A stretch of 64,000 nucleotides of DNA from Ruminococcus sp. Lineage in GTDB: Bacteria; Bacillota; Clostridia; Lachnospirales; Lachnospiraceae. Of the stretch, positions 43,612 through 52,920 are shown one piece after another (within the stretch, counting starts at the first letter, position 1; each line of letters begins with the position of its first letter). Below the pieces are notes generated by a model, which made no database searches, was not told where the DNA came from, and worked only from the letters and a program-made list of their open reading frames with translations. The position numbers and the translations under genes are program-made. The stretch is taken from assembly GCA_013911065.1 (NCBI GenBank), contig JACERV010000011.1, positions 62,001 to 126,000 of the forward strand. The letters are read 5' to 3'.

Positions 43612-45015
43612 CTATTGATTGTCATACTCCGATAGAAGCAATGCAAGTTGAAGGTGGAAACAATCGGATACGCTGGAAAGTTCTGCTCCCAAAATTTCTT
43701 CGCACTTCTTTACCCTGTATTTAATCGTATTTCGATGAAGAAACATGTTTTCAGCCGTTTTTGTAATACTGTTACCTGAAAACAGATATGTATACAACGT
43801 TTTCCGCAGCTCCTCCTGCATTTGGTTTTGGGGAAATGCCAGTTCCTTTAATGTAAATCTGCAAATATCTTTCCTTTAATTCAGTCTTTTTCCCTTGTAT
43901 TAAAAGTATATATCTCCATTTTGATTCCTGGAAAAAAATTAATATATCCTTTTCTTCTCTTTCCTCCAACCACTGCTTTATCCATGCATAAACAAAAATA
44001 TAACTCTCTTCACTTTGCGAAAAGCAATCAGAATCAAACTTCTTCCTCTTCGCACTTTCCATAGATATCAGCACAATCTGATATTCTGCGGCCCCCTCAA
44101 ATCCATAAGCTCCTCCTATGGACAACACTTGCCTCTCCGTCCACATCTTATCACCTAACTGCTCCAGAAGAATATAGAAAAACTCCTCCAGAGTCTTCAT
44201 ATGACTATACTGTACATACAGATCTCTATAAAAATAAAGTCCCAATGCCATAAGTACCAGTTCCATAGTTAAGACAAGTTGTTCTTTTCCCTCAGGATTA
44301 AAATTCAGTACAATCAAATAATTTGTGTTCCTGCCTATCCCTTTGATTGGATAGATACAATATTTTTTTCCTCCTCTTCATAGAGATAATAAGAATCTTT
44401 CTCCAGTGCCCCATTATTCATAAGTTTTTCTATAATCTCAACACCCTTTTTTCTATCAGCCTTGCTGAAGGTATACCCATAATCCTGAATCTTACCAAAC
44501 ATGTCCACGGCCATCACAGGCTTGTTCAAAATCGCGGTCAGGTTATTTAAAATATTCTTCATAGAGCTCCCGCGGAGAATTAAACTGGATATGTTTCTCT
44601 GAATATTCACCGCATTCAGAAAATTATCATTCTGGTTATTCCATATATAAGACAAAATCTCATGGTACACTTCCCCCAGTGTCATATTCATAGGAATCTG
44701 AAAAAGAGGAATTCCAAGACGGTCTGCTGTTTCCAGGACATACTCATCCAGCTCATCAACATAGCGCCCCAGCTTAATTGCAATACCAGCACAGTCATGC
44801 CCGTTCAACGCCTCCAGAAATTCACACAAAAGCTGCGGATTATTCTGAAATGCCATGCCAGTCATAAGTAAAAACGTATTCTGAGGAATATACTTTTCTA
44901 CATCCGGTGTCTCTGTAGACTCTACAGTCATTACATCTCTAGATAAATCAGCGTTCTTATTCAAAACTTTTAGATACCTGAATCGTTCTTCTCTCAGCAG
45001 TTCTTCTAAAATCAT
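43612..45015 (-). pseudogene. PucR-family regulator broken by two frameshifts
   Basis: Three successive minus-strand frames form one PucR-type protein. The first (45015-44335) holds the N-terminal PucR sensor domain. The second continues at GRNTNYLIVLNFNPEGKEQL and ends within the GGDEF-like middle. The third (to 43612) holds the C-terminal helix-turn-helix with TAENMFLHRNTIKYRVKKCE. The first break coincides with a run of seven A (44363-44369); one more A would restore the frame. The second lies near 43855-43870. PucR proteins regulate purine and ureide use in Bacillota, which fits the truncated ureidohydrolase next to it. Confidence 0.8.
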
Positions 45016-45107
45016 TAATTTTCCTCCCGGATAACCCCTTTCACGCTTTTACGGACTACTCTATATTATCATCTTATCACCCCCATAAACAAAAGAAAAG
45101 AGCTTAT

Positions 45108-45878
45108 TCAGCAGTACAGCAAAAGCCTCTGCAAATCTTCTAACTTTGTTGCCTCTGAAGGATTGTGACTGATTCCTTTAATACTTGGAACAAAAATCAT
45201 TCCGGTTGGTACATATTTGGCAATGATCTGAGAATCATGCCCGGCACCACTGTGAAGTACTCTGTAATTGAGTTTCTGTTCCTCACACGAAGCTTTGATG
45301 ATTTCAATCATTTCTTCTGCCATTGGAACCGGCTCTTCATCCATCCAGCAGTCAATGTCTATTTCCACACCATGTGCTTCGGCAATCCGCTTCATGTCAT
45401 TTTCAATTTCTTTTGTAAATGACTGAAGAAATTCCTTATCTGTATGACGGCAGTCCATAGTAAAAAGTGCCTCTCCCGGAACTACGTTGACAGTGTTGGG
45501 TTTCACATTGATTTTCCCAAAAGTAAGTACTAACGGGTCTCCTGCTGCTTTTGCCTTTGCGATAGACTCTGTTACAATCTGCGCATACACCTGAATTACA
45601 TCGTGACGATATTTCATCAGTGTAGTTCCTGCATGATTTGCTTCGCCTTTCAGTTGGATATTGTAACGTTTCTGTCCCACAATTCCGCTGATTACGCCTA
45701 CGGATTTGCATTCCATCTCCAATGTGTTTCCCTGTTCAATATGTAACTCTACAAATTGTTTTATCCCATCCATAAGAGAATCTTTTGTCTCCTGGAAGTC
45801 AAATCCGCACTGATGCATGGCATCTACAAAACGGATTCCGTCAATACTTTCAATATTAATACTTTGCCTGATCAGCAC
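45108..45878 (-). pseudogene. Allantoate amidohydrolase/N-carbamoylase (M20), N-terminus missing
   Basis: The 256-codon frame matches the C-terminal 60% of the hydantoinase/carbamoylase type of M20 enzymes: FVELHIEQGNTLEMECKSVG, VSGIVGQKRY-type dimer domain (GVISGIVGQKRYNIQLKGEA), HAGTTLMKYRHDV, NTVNVVPGEALFTMDCRHTD and the C-terminal GAGHDSQIIAKYVPTGMIFV. The first 150 or so residues, which carry most zinc ligands, are absent, and an in-frame TAG precedes the first codon. It is therefore inactive. It meets another truncated gene head to head at about 45880. Confidence 0.8.
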
Positions 45879-45880
45879 TC

Positions 45881-46383
45881 TTCTAAAATATATCCCCTAT
45901 CCGAACGGTATTCTCTCTTATTATGGATACGGTTTTCTGGAGCCGGACTGGTATCACCTCCCTAATCCCTATTACAATCGTCTTCCCGCATGCTCTTTTT
46001 CAGATTTTAATGTGTTTATGCAGGAAGGTCCTTGTACATCAGCGCCTCTTCAAGAGCGCTATTCTTTTTATGTCCATGCCCGGCAGACCGGAAACTGGAT
46101 TTCCCTGTTCTATAATGGAAAGACGAAAAACTTTTTGAAAAAATACACCTTTCTTCTGCACGAGGTGCCTGCTGATTATCCGCCGGTCTTTCTGACACAT
46201 GCACTGCAGGACCCGGATGTTCCCTTTGCGGAATCCAAAGCTTTATACCAGAAACTCCCAAGTTCTGTTTTCTATCCGGTCTCCTCTTCTGAACATGATT
46301 TTGACCGGGATGCTGACTCCTACACTACAAACCATATTCTGGAGCTCTCTTTTTCTTTTTTAGAAGAACATCTGACAAAGTAA
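45881..46383 (+). pseudogene. Alpha/beta hydrolase, N-terminus missing
   Basis: The plus-strand frame running to 46383 looks like the C-terminal third to half of an alpha/beta-hydrolase (acetyl-esterase type): PPVFLTHALQDPDVPFAESK has the acid residue region, and FYPVSSSEHDFDRDADSY the catalytic His. The nucleophile elbow and oxyanion part are missing; coding similarity begins abruptly near 45881. The left boundary is approximate. The frame formally opens at 45817, within the opposite-strand ureidohydrolase remnant, which is not credible as a start. Confidence 0.65.
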
Positions 46384-46464
46384 CTTTATGAAAAAGCAGT
46401 CTGTATCTCATATCTGTTTGCTTCTTATTTTGCGTTCTAATTCGCATCAGTTTCATGCCTATAA

Positions 46465-46522
46465 TATAATGTAATAACAAAGCTACATTATTATTGACTA
46501 ACATAATAATCTGTGGTATTTT
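46465..46522 (+). promoter_or_regulatory. gldA promoter with shared operator
   Basis: TTGACT (46494-46499) and TATTTT (46517-46522) are 17 bp apart. Just upstream lies an inverted repeat TAATGTA (46467-46473) and TACATTA (46484-46490). Bases 46465-46479 are the exact reverse complement of 55031-55045 in the alcohol dehydrogenase promoter (TGTTATTACATTATA). Confidence 0.7.
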
Positions 46523-46574
46523 AATTTTAGAGAGACAGGAAACAGATAAAATATCATACGGAGGTAGAAAAATT

Positions 46575-47690
46575 ATGTCTATGATTACACACGGAACAAG
46601 GGCCTTTGGTTCTCCCAGCAGATACATACAGGGACGCTGGGAGCTGGATCGTCTGAAGGAGTATACAGATGCTTATGGAAAGCGGGTATTAATTTTGGTA
46701 GATTGCTTTTTCTACGGGGAATACAAAGTAAAATTTGAGAACATGTATTCCGAAGGTGAAAGCAGTGTTACCGTCATAGAATTTAAAGGAGAAATTACAG
46801 CCGAAAAAATCGACCAAATTGCCGAAAGCGTAAAACAGTTTAACCCTGATGTGGTTGCAGGTATGGGTGGAGGAAAGACCATGGATACCGCAAAGGCAGT
46901 GGCTGATATTTTTAAAGCAGCTACAGTGATTATCCCGACAACAGCATCCACAGATGCACCAGTCATTGGACTTTCAGTAATTTATACTGATTCAGGAGAA
47001 CATGTAGGAGCCAGACACTACGTGAAAAACCCCGATTTGGTTTTATTGGATACTGATATTATATGTAAAGCGCCGGTTCGCTTTCTAGTAGCTGGTATGG
47101 GGGACGCTCTGGCTACTTTTATAGAGACAAGAGCAAATCTTGAATCTCATTCTCCTAATTATGTGTGGAAAGGATATTGCAGCACAATTGCCGTACGTGC
47201 TATTGCGGAGGCATGTCACAGTACAATCTTAACCAAAGGGGTGAATGCGAAGATTGCCGCTGAAAACGGACTTTGCACCATCGATGTAGAAGATGTAATT
47301 GAAGCTAATGCCTTACTGAGCGGTCTCGGAGTACAAAATTCCAGCTGTGCAGGTGCGCACTCCATCGCAGAAGGACTTACCGTATTACCTCCCTGCATAA
47401 AACTGCTGCACGGAGAAGTCGTAGCATTTGGCATACTGGTACAATTAATCATTGAAGGAAGACCAGAAGAAGAAATAAAAGAAATCTATGATTTCTATAA
47501 AGCAGTTCATCTTCCATCCACATTTGAGGATTTGGGAATCAAAGATGTTACCCCGGAGGAGATTATGGCGGTGGCAGAAGAATCACTGAAGTCTTACTGG
47601 GATGTAGAGCCTTTCCCCGTAACACCCCAAATGATTTACGATGCAATTGTAATGGCAGACCGGTTAGGTATGCATTATAAGGCAATATAA
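46575..47690 (+). CDS. gldA: Glycerol dehydrogenase-type iron/zinc alcohol dehydrogenase
   Basis: A 371-residue NAD-dependent polyol dehydrogenase of the GldA family. MGGGKTMDTAKAVADIF and PTTASTDAPVIGLSVIYTD bind NAD, and GMGDALATFIETR (Asp), AGAHSIAEGL (His) and LLHGEVVAFG (His) supply the metal ligands. The start is the ATG at 46575, after CGGAGG; the frame is open from 46494. It faces away from the truncated genes and converges on transporter T3. The shared operator suggests a polyol such as glycerol, erythritol or a tetrose derivative as part of one pathway; the exact substrate is inferred. Confidence 0.9.
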   Translation: MSMITHGTRAFGSPSRYIQGRWELDRLKEYTDAYGKRVLILVDCFFYGEYKVKFENMYSEGESSVTVIEFKGEITAEKIDQIAESVKQFNPDVVAGMGGGKTMDTAKAVADIFKAATVIIPTTASTDAPVIGLSVIYTDSGEHVGARHYVKNPDLVLLDTDIICKAPVRFLVAGMGDALATFIETRANLESHSPNYVWKGYCSTIAVRAIAEACHSTILTKGVNAKIAAENGLCTIDVEDVIEANALLSGLGVQNSSCAGAHSIAEGLTVLPPCIKLLHGEVVAFGILVQLIIEGRPEEEIKEIYDFYKAVHLPSTFEDLGIKDVTPEEIMAVAEESLKSYWDVEPFPVTPQMIYDAIVMADRLGMHYKAI

Positions 47691-47712
47691 TCATAAATCT
47701 GACTATACTCAT

Positions 47713-47752
47713 AAAAACCGGTACCGGATTTACATCCTGGTACCGGTTTTTT
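47713..47752. terminator. Two-way terminator between gldA and T3
   Basis: AAAAACCGGTACC (47713-47725) pairs with GGTACCGGTTTTT (47739-47751) in a perfect 13-bp stem with A and T runs on both sides. It ends both convergent units. Confidence 0.88.
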
Positions 47753-47754
47753 CG

Positions 47755-48738
47755 CTATTTCACAATGAAACTTCTCGAGGATCTGTCAGTATTAATTGCT
47801 ATCGCAATCAATACTACCAAACCAAATACAATTTTTTGCCAGTATACATTGATACTTACTATGTTCATTCCATTCTTAATAATAGAAACAACAAAAACTC
47901 CCATTATAGTATTCAGAATGTTTCCCGAACCGCCAATCAAAGCCGTCCCACCCAGAACTACTGCCGAAATCACCATCAGCGTAAATGAATCGCCTACCGT
48001 AGGCGCACAGCTCTTTGCCTTTGCCATAAGAAAAATTGCTCCCAAAGCGGCACAGAACCCGTTGACTGCAAACACAGCAATTTTAATTCTGTCTACAGAT
48101 ATACCAGACATACGGGCAGCACGTTCATTCGCTCCGATTGCATAAATTCCCCTTCCCAATGGTGTCCTGGTGAGAATCACATAATATCCAATCATGATAA
48201 GGAACGCAATAATCAGCGGATATCCCAAAGGACCTATGGATATCTTATACCACTCAATGGTGCCCCATAGCTTTTTAGGTATGGATATGGGAGAACTGCT
48301 TATCAGCAATGCTGCAGAATTCCATATGGACATAAATGCCAAAGAAGCTATAAATGACGGGACCTTCAACTTTGCATGAATACTTCCCAGGATGATACCT
48401 CCAACCACCGAGAATAACAGTGTGGTCAAAAATGTCACCAGCATAATAAACCAATCCGCATAGATGGTATCCTTAAACTTCATAATGAGGCTGACTACCA
48501 GTACATTGGAAACAGAACACATGGCGCCAATGGACAAATCAATAGAACCAAGCAAAATAACAGGAGTCATTCCGGCAGCCATAATCATTAGCGGAGCTGT
48601 ATCACTCAGCAAATTATTAATATTTGAAGCATTGATAAAGCTCTTTTCCATAACAGTAAAAATCAACATGAGGCAGATGATAACAGCTATACTGAAATAT
48701 GTAGCAAAATATGCCTTATTTATTTTTAGTTTTTTCAT
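47755..48738 (-). CDS. CUT2 ABC transporter permease, T3 (second)
   Basis: A 327-residue RbsC-family permease with LLGSIDLSIGAMCSVSNVLV near residue 62, IGANERAARMSGISVDRIKI near 205 and VVLGGTALIGGSGNI near 262. It is the last gene of T3 and ends at the two-way terminator. It is paralogous to the first T3 permease, so T3 probably uses a permease heterodimer. Confidence 0.9.
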   Translation of the reverse strand: MKKLKINKAYFATYFSIAVIICLMLIFTVMEKSFINASNINNLLSDTAPLMIMAAGMTPVILLGSIDLSIGAMCSVSNVLVVSLIMKFKDTIYADWFIMLVTFLTTLLFSVVGGIILGSIHAKLKVPSFIASLAFMSIWNSAALLISSSPISIPKKLWGTIEWYKISIGPLGYPLIIAFLIMIGYYVILTRTPLGRGIYAIGANERAARMSGISVDRIKIAVFAVNGFCAALGAIFLMAKAKSCAPTVGDSFTLMVISAVVLGGTALIGGSGNILNTIMGVFVVSIIKNGMNIVSINVYWQKIVFGLVVLIAIAINTDRSSRSFIVK

Positions 48739-48753
48739 GCTCTCGCTCCTTCC

Positions 48754-50286
48754 TCATACCATCATACTGATTATGCTTACCTGTGATGGTTTCGCATCCA
48801 CAGATGCATCCAGCTCACCTGTAATCAATCCATCCCGCATAACCAACACACGATTTGACAGCCCAATGCACTCATCAAGGGTATCTCCCAACAGAATAAC
48901 AGATTTTCCTCCGGCTACCATATCACGTATCAACTTGTAAATTTCTTCTTTGGCTCCCACATCTACTCCACGGGTAGGATGATTCAATATTACGATATCC
49001 GCTTCTGATGCCAGTACACGTGCAAAGACCACCTTTTGCTGATTTCCTCCCGAGAGCTGTATCACCAGTTCTTCTTTACCGCTGGTTTTAATTCTGAGTT
49101 TGCGGATCCATTCCAGAGCCTGCTCCGACACACGCTTTCTGGATACCATCCCCCCCTTACTCAATTTGCCCGCATTTGAAAGCGCTATATTATCCTCAAC
49201 AGAGAGCCCTCTGACAACACCCTCAATCATACGTTCCATAGGAATCATTATAATTCCGTCATTTAGCGCCTGATAAGGTGAGCTATATTGCACTTTCCGC
49301 CCTTTTATAAATAATTCTCCAAAATCAGGTTTTTCATCACCACAGAAAACAGAGCAAATTTCTTCTTTTCCAGAACCAACAACACCACAGAAACCAAGTA
49401 TCTCTCCTTTATGCAGCCGGACATCTACATGCTTAAACTTACCCCGGCAGCCCAGATCTTTCGCTTCTAACACCACCTCTTTTTCAGGTATAACCTGCTT
49501 ATCCAAATGATAGTACTCCGTATTCGTTTCACGTCCCACCATTCGTTCGTACAATACAGCTTCCGTGGCATCTGCCACATCCATATTACCGGCATTTTCT
49601 CCATCTTTATAGACATATATACGGTCAGAAATCTCCAGTACTTCATCCAGACGATGGGATACAAAAATTACGGAATGGCCTTTTGCAGTCAATTTTCTTA
49701 TCTCCTGAAAAAGGCGTTTTACTTCAGTTTCATTTAATACAGAAGTCGGCTCATCCAGCAGTATCAGACATTTACCATCTGCCGAAGCCTCTTTTGTAAC
49801 ATTGACAACCTTCGCAATCTCCACCATCTGTCTGGTAGCGAAATTTAAATCAATTACTCTTTTTCTGGGATTAATGTCTCCGCACCCAATCTCAGAAAGT
49901 ACTTTTTCAGCCTCAGCATACATTTTCTTCCAATTCACAACCCCCATGCGCATGAAATCTTTTTCATGACCAAAAAAGATGTTCTGCCCTACGGAAAGTG
50001 TAGTAATCAGGGACTGCTCCTGATAGACCATCCCTATCCCCTGGGCATTTGCCTCCAAAGGATCATGAGGCTGAAAAGCCTGCCCCCTCAGATGCATCTC
50101 TCCCGAGGTCTGAGGCTGAACTCCAATGATAATCTTCATCAGCGTTGATTTCCCCGCACCGTTCTCACCAACCAGTCCAATTACTTCGCCCTCATGAACT
50201 TCCAGATTCACTCCTTTTAACGCCTGTGTTCCATGAAAGGATTTTGTGATGTTTTCGGCACTGAATAATATATTTTTTCTTGACAT
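48754..50286 (-). CDS. CUT2 ABC transporter ATPase, T3
   Basis: A 510-residue double ABC ATPase. The first domain has GENGAGKST and CLILLDEPTSVLNETE; the second has GVVGSGKEE in place of Walker A, LSGGNQQKV and IVILNHPTRGVDVGAK, where the usual Walker B LDEP reads LNHP. The loss of the Asp-Glu pair in the second site suggests that only the first site hydrolyses ATP. It lies between the two T3 permease genes. Confidence 0.9.
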   Translation of the reverse strand: MSRKNILFSAENITKSFHGTQALKGVNLEVHEGEVIGLVGENGAGKSTLMKIIIGVQPQTSGEMHLRGQAFQPHDPLEANAQGIGMVYQEQSLITTLSVGQNIFFGHEKDFMRMGVVNWKKMYAEAEKVLSEIGCGDINPRKRVIDLNFATRQMVEIAKVVNVTKEASADGKCLILLDEPTSVLNETEVKRLFQEIRKLTAKGHSVIFVSHRLDEVLEISDRIYVYKDGENAGNMDVADATEAVLYERMVGRETNTEYYHLDKQVIPEKEVVLEAKDLGCRGKFKHVDVRLHKGEILGFCGVVGSGKEEICSVFCGDEKPDFGELFIKGRKVQYSSPYQALNDGIIMIPMERMIEGVVRGLSVEDNIALSNAGKLSKGGMVSRKRVSEQALEWIRKLRIKTSGKEELVIQLSGGNQQKVVFARVLASEADIVILNHPTRGVDVGAKEEIYKLIRDMVAGGKSVILLGDTLDECIGLSNRVLVMRDGLITGELDASVDAKPSQVSIISMMV

Positions 50287-50304
50287 TTCTATCCCTCCAT
50301 GTAC

Positions 50305-51324
50305 TTATTTGCTAATCACTGTAGCGCCGTGTTTAATTGTAAAAATTACAGCTATAAGGATGATAACTCCCTGAATTCCGGTCTTGATGTTGGGATTCAC
50401 ACCCATCATAGTAAGGCCATTAATCAGCACAGTCATAATCAAAGTTCCCACTACGGTATTCATCACACCGCCTTTTCCTCCTGTTAATGCGGTTCCTCCG
50501 ATTACCACGGCCGCCTGAGCAGGAAACATCTGGTCCGTACCAATGGCTATCTGCCCCTGACCCAGCCTGAGTGCACCAACGATACCCGCCACACCATAGC
50601 AAAAACCTGCCAGTGTGAACACCTTGATTTTTATCCGGTTTACATTGATACCCACTGCTTTGGGGATTGTCTCATCAGTTCCCACCGCATATACATGACG
50701 CCCGAATGGGGTATACTCCTGTATGTAAAAACATAATGCCAGTACGGCCAGTGCAATCCATGTAATTACCGGTATTCCTAAAAATGATGCTTTAGGAATT
50801 GCCATCATCAAAGGGTCGCGAATGGTGGCCGGTTTTCCACTATAAGATAACATCCCTATCCCAATACAAATATTCATAAAAGCAAAACTAACCATAAAGG
50901 AGGGGATTTTAAATTTAACGTGAATCACACCAACTAAAAAACCAATGACAACCGAACATAAAACTGCTAACAAAAGTCCTATTATCCCTAAATTTGCTGT
51001 ATTTTTTGAATTCGCCACAAATATAGCCGTTAAGGATCCTACCATGCCTACGGTACCATCTATGGACAAATCAATGCTTCCTATCATAATTACAAATGTC
51101 AGCCCCAGTGCCACCAAAAGAGGCAGGGACCACTGATTCAATATAGCCGACAGATTACTCAGACTTAGAAATGAGCTTCCCTTTAATATGCAAAAGACCA
51201 GAATCAATGCCGCCAGTACTCCCACGGGCGCCCATTTCATAAGTTTTTCTCTTCGGTTGTCCGCCTTTACTTTTGCGGCAAACTCTTCCCTTATAGACAG
51301 TGCCGCTTGATTCTTTTCTCCCAT
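50305..51324 (-). CDS. CUT2 ABC transporter permease, T3 (first)
   Basis: A 339-residue RbsC-family permease. MIGSIDLSIDGTVGMVGSLT near residue 85, VGTDETIPKAVGINVNRIKI near 230 and VVIGGTALTGGKGGVM near 290 are the family blocks. The N-terminus carries an additional polar stretch of about 30 residues. The ATG at 51324 follows GGAGAG; the frame is open from 51342. Confidence 0.9.
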   Translation of the reverse strand: MGEKNQAALSIREEFAAKVKADNRREKLMKWAPVGVLAALILVFCILKGSSFLSLSNLSAILNQWSLPLLVALGLTFVIMIGSIDLSIDGTVGMVGSLTAIFVANSKNTANLGIIGLLLAVLCSVVIGFLVGVIHVKFKIPSFMVSFAFMNICIGIGMLSYSGKPATIRDPLMMAIPKASFLGIPVITWIALAVLALCFYIQEYTPFGRHVYAVGTDETIPKAVGINVNRIKIKVFTLAGFCYGVAGIVGALRLGQGQIAIGTDQMFPAQAAVVIGGTALTGGKGGVMNTVVGTLIMTVLINGLTMMGVNPNIKTGIQGVIILIAVIFTIKHGATVISK

Positions 51325-51366
51325 AAACATCTCTCCAATCAAAATTTGTGCTCAGGCAAGTTAAGA

Positions 51367-51386
51367 GGGGATGTTGTAACATCCCC
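51367..51386 (-). other. Intercistronic stem-loop after the T3 binding-protein gene
   Basis: GGGGATGTT and AACATCCCC pair around a 2-nt loop. No T run follows, so read-through into the permease gene is expected; it probably stabilises the upstream message. Confidence 0.6.
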
Positions 51387-51418
51387 GCCTCCGTTTTATC
51401 AGCATACTTATTTTTATA

Positions 51419-52594
51419 TTACTTGTCTGCCTTACAGTACCAGATATCTGAGAAATCATATTCCGGTATTGAATCAACGTATTCTGTTACATAATCATCA
51501 ACCGTATCTTTTGTAATCATGATTGCTGGTGTTAAAAATGTACGATAATTCTCCGGCAGTTCTTCTGTTGTAATAAGCCCCGTCCATACAGCATAACAAA
51601 CAGCGAGAGTATATCCTCCCTGGAGATATCCATTGGAAGAAACAGTAGCAATTACACTGCCATCTTTAACCCCTTCCACAATATCCGGATTTGCATCAAT
51701 CCCGGTTACTCCTACTTTTCCTTTTAATCCCTTTGCATCAAGAGCCTGTAGTGCACCAGTTGCCATATTGTCATTTGCACACCATACACCACCCACGTCA
51801 GGTGTATCGTTCAGCCAGGTTTCCACCAAAGTTAATGCTTCATTGGTTGCCCAGTTTCCTGTATCCTGATGAGCTACTTCAATGTCGGGATACTCTGCCA
51901 AAGCTTCTTCCAAACCTTCCACACGACTGTTAGATGCTGTATTTCCCAGCATGCCTTCTATTACAAATATCTTCCCTTTACCCCCCATAGAATCGAACAG
52001 GGCCTTTGCAGTGGCTTTTCCGTTGGCCACATTGTCAGCGGAAGTATGTATCACCCAGTTGGGATCATAGTCTTGAGGGCCTACATCATCCGGCTTATTC
52101 CAGGCTGTACCGAGATAACCGCCTGATTCCGCCATAGCCTCTGCTAATGAAGGGGCAATTGCAGATTCATTAGGGTCTGCATAGGCAATTGCATTACCCC
52201 CGGCCTTTGCCGCAAATTGTTTCATATTATCAATCTCTACATCATTTGAACCGCCTGAATCCAGAACCTGTTTTTCATATTTCTGTCCAATACTATCCAG
52301 ATATTCACAAAACATATCCATCCCATCAGCAATGGTTGCTATATAGGGGTTTTCTAGTCCCCGGATAGAACAGGCCACATATAAAGTGGTATCCAGTTTT
52401 TCCTGAGGTATTTGTGATGCATCAATCTTAAAATCTGCAATTTCCGCACCCGTATCAGTACCTTCTGTTTTGCTGCTATCCGATGTACTCTCTGTTGAAG
52501 TTGATGATACCTTTGATGAATCTGTACATGCCGTCAGCAGCCCTACAACCATAGTCCCGGCCAGCATAACGGCCATGAGCCTTCTTTTCTTCAT
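51419..52594 (-). CDS. CUT2 sugar-binding lipoprotein, T3
   Basis: A 391-residue solute-binding lipoprotein. The signal peptide ends at VVGLLTACTDSS (Cys about residue 23) and is followed by a Ser/Thr-rich linker. The mature domain contains LYVACSIRGLENPYIATIAD, VEIDNMKQFAAKAGGNAIAY, IFVIEGMLGNTASNSRVEGL, WCANDNMATGALQALDAKGL and GVTGIDANPDIVEG. It is the first gene of T3 and has its own promoter with the shared operator. Its ligand is not evident. Confidence 0.9.
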   Translation of the reverse strand: MKKRRLMAVMLAGTMVVGLLTACTDSSKVSSTSTESTSDSSKTEGTDTGAEIADFKIDASQIPQEKLDTTLYVACSIRGLENPYIATIADGMDMFCEYLDSIGQKYEKQVLDSGGSNDVEIDNMKQFAAKAGGNAIAYADPNESAIAPSLAEAMAESGGYLGTAWNKPDDVGPQDYDPNWVIHTSADNVANGKATAKALFDSMGGKGKIFVIEGMLGNTASNSRVEGLEEALAEYPDIEVAHQDTGNWATNEALTLVETWLNDTPDVGGVWCANDNMATGALQALDAKGLKGKVGVTGIDANPDIVEGVKDGSVIATVSSNGYLQGGYTLAVCYAVWTGLITTEELPENYRTFLTPAIMITKDTVDDYVTEYVDSIPEYDFSDIWYCKADK

Positions 52595-52680
52595 AATCTA
52601 AAACCCTCCTTTTATCTTTTTTCTCTTCTTTTCACAGCACTTAGCCTCGACATCAATTCGTTCTGTTTTCGAGCTGTTGT

Positions 52681-52750
52681 TATTATGTAACTACATTACT
52701 AAGTATCTATGTATATACTTAATTATAGTATGTATTTTTTGCATTGTCAA
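52681..52750 (-). promoter_or_regulatory. T3 promoter with shared operator
   Basis: On the minus strand TTGACA (52745-52750) and TATAAT (52722-52727) are 17 bp apart. About 20 bp downstream lies TAGTAATGTAGTTACATAATA (52681-52701), identical at 18 of 21 positions to the site at the alcohol dehydrogenase promoter. The rest of the 326-bp gap holds only the terminator at 52862-52902. Confidence 0.8.
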
Positions 52751-52861
52751 CTTACATTTCATCTTTTTTGTATATTTCTAACAATTTTTATTTCTTATTA
52801 GGAAATATTTATGTCAATTTTCAACAAAAATCTACAAAACAGAATTATTTTACAGATATTT

Positions 52862-52902
52862 AAAAAAGTCCGGAAATTCCCTATTGAGAATTTCCAGACT
52901 TT
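52862..52902 (-). terminator. Terminator of the dehydrogenase-lactonase unit
   Basis: On the minus strand AAAGTCTGGAAATTC pairs with GAATTTCCGGACTTT and is followed by further T, 19 bp past the SMP-30 stop. T3 is therefore a separate transcript. Confidence 0.85.
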
Positions 52903-52920
52903 CTTATATTAATTATAATT

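Noticed and set aside
45817-45880. Start of the alpha/beta hydrolase frame inside the ureidohydrolase remnant
   Set aside because: This part is antisense to clear ureidohydrolase sequence; coding similarity to hydrolases begins only near 45881.
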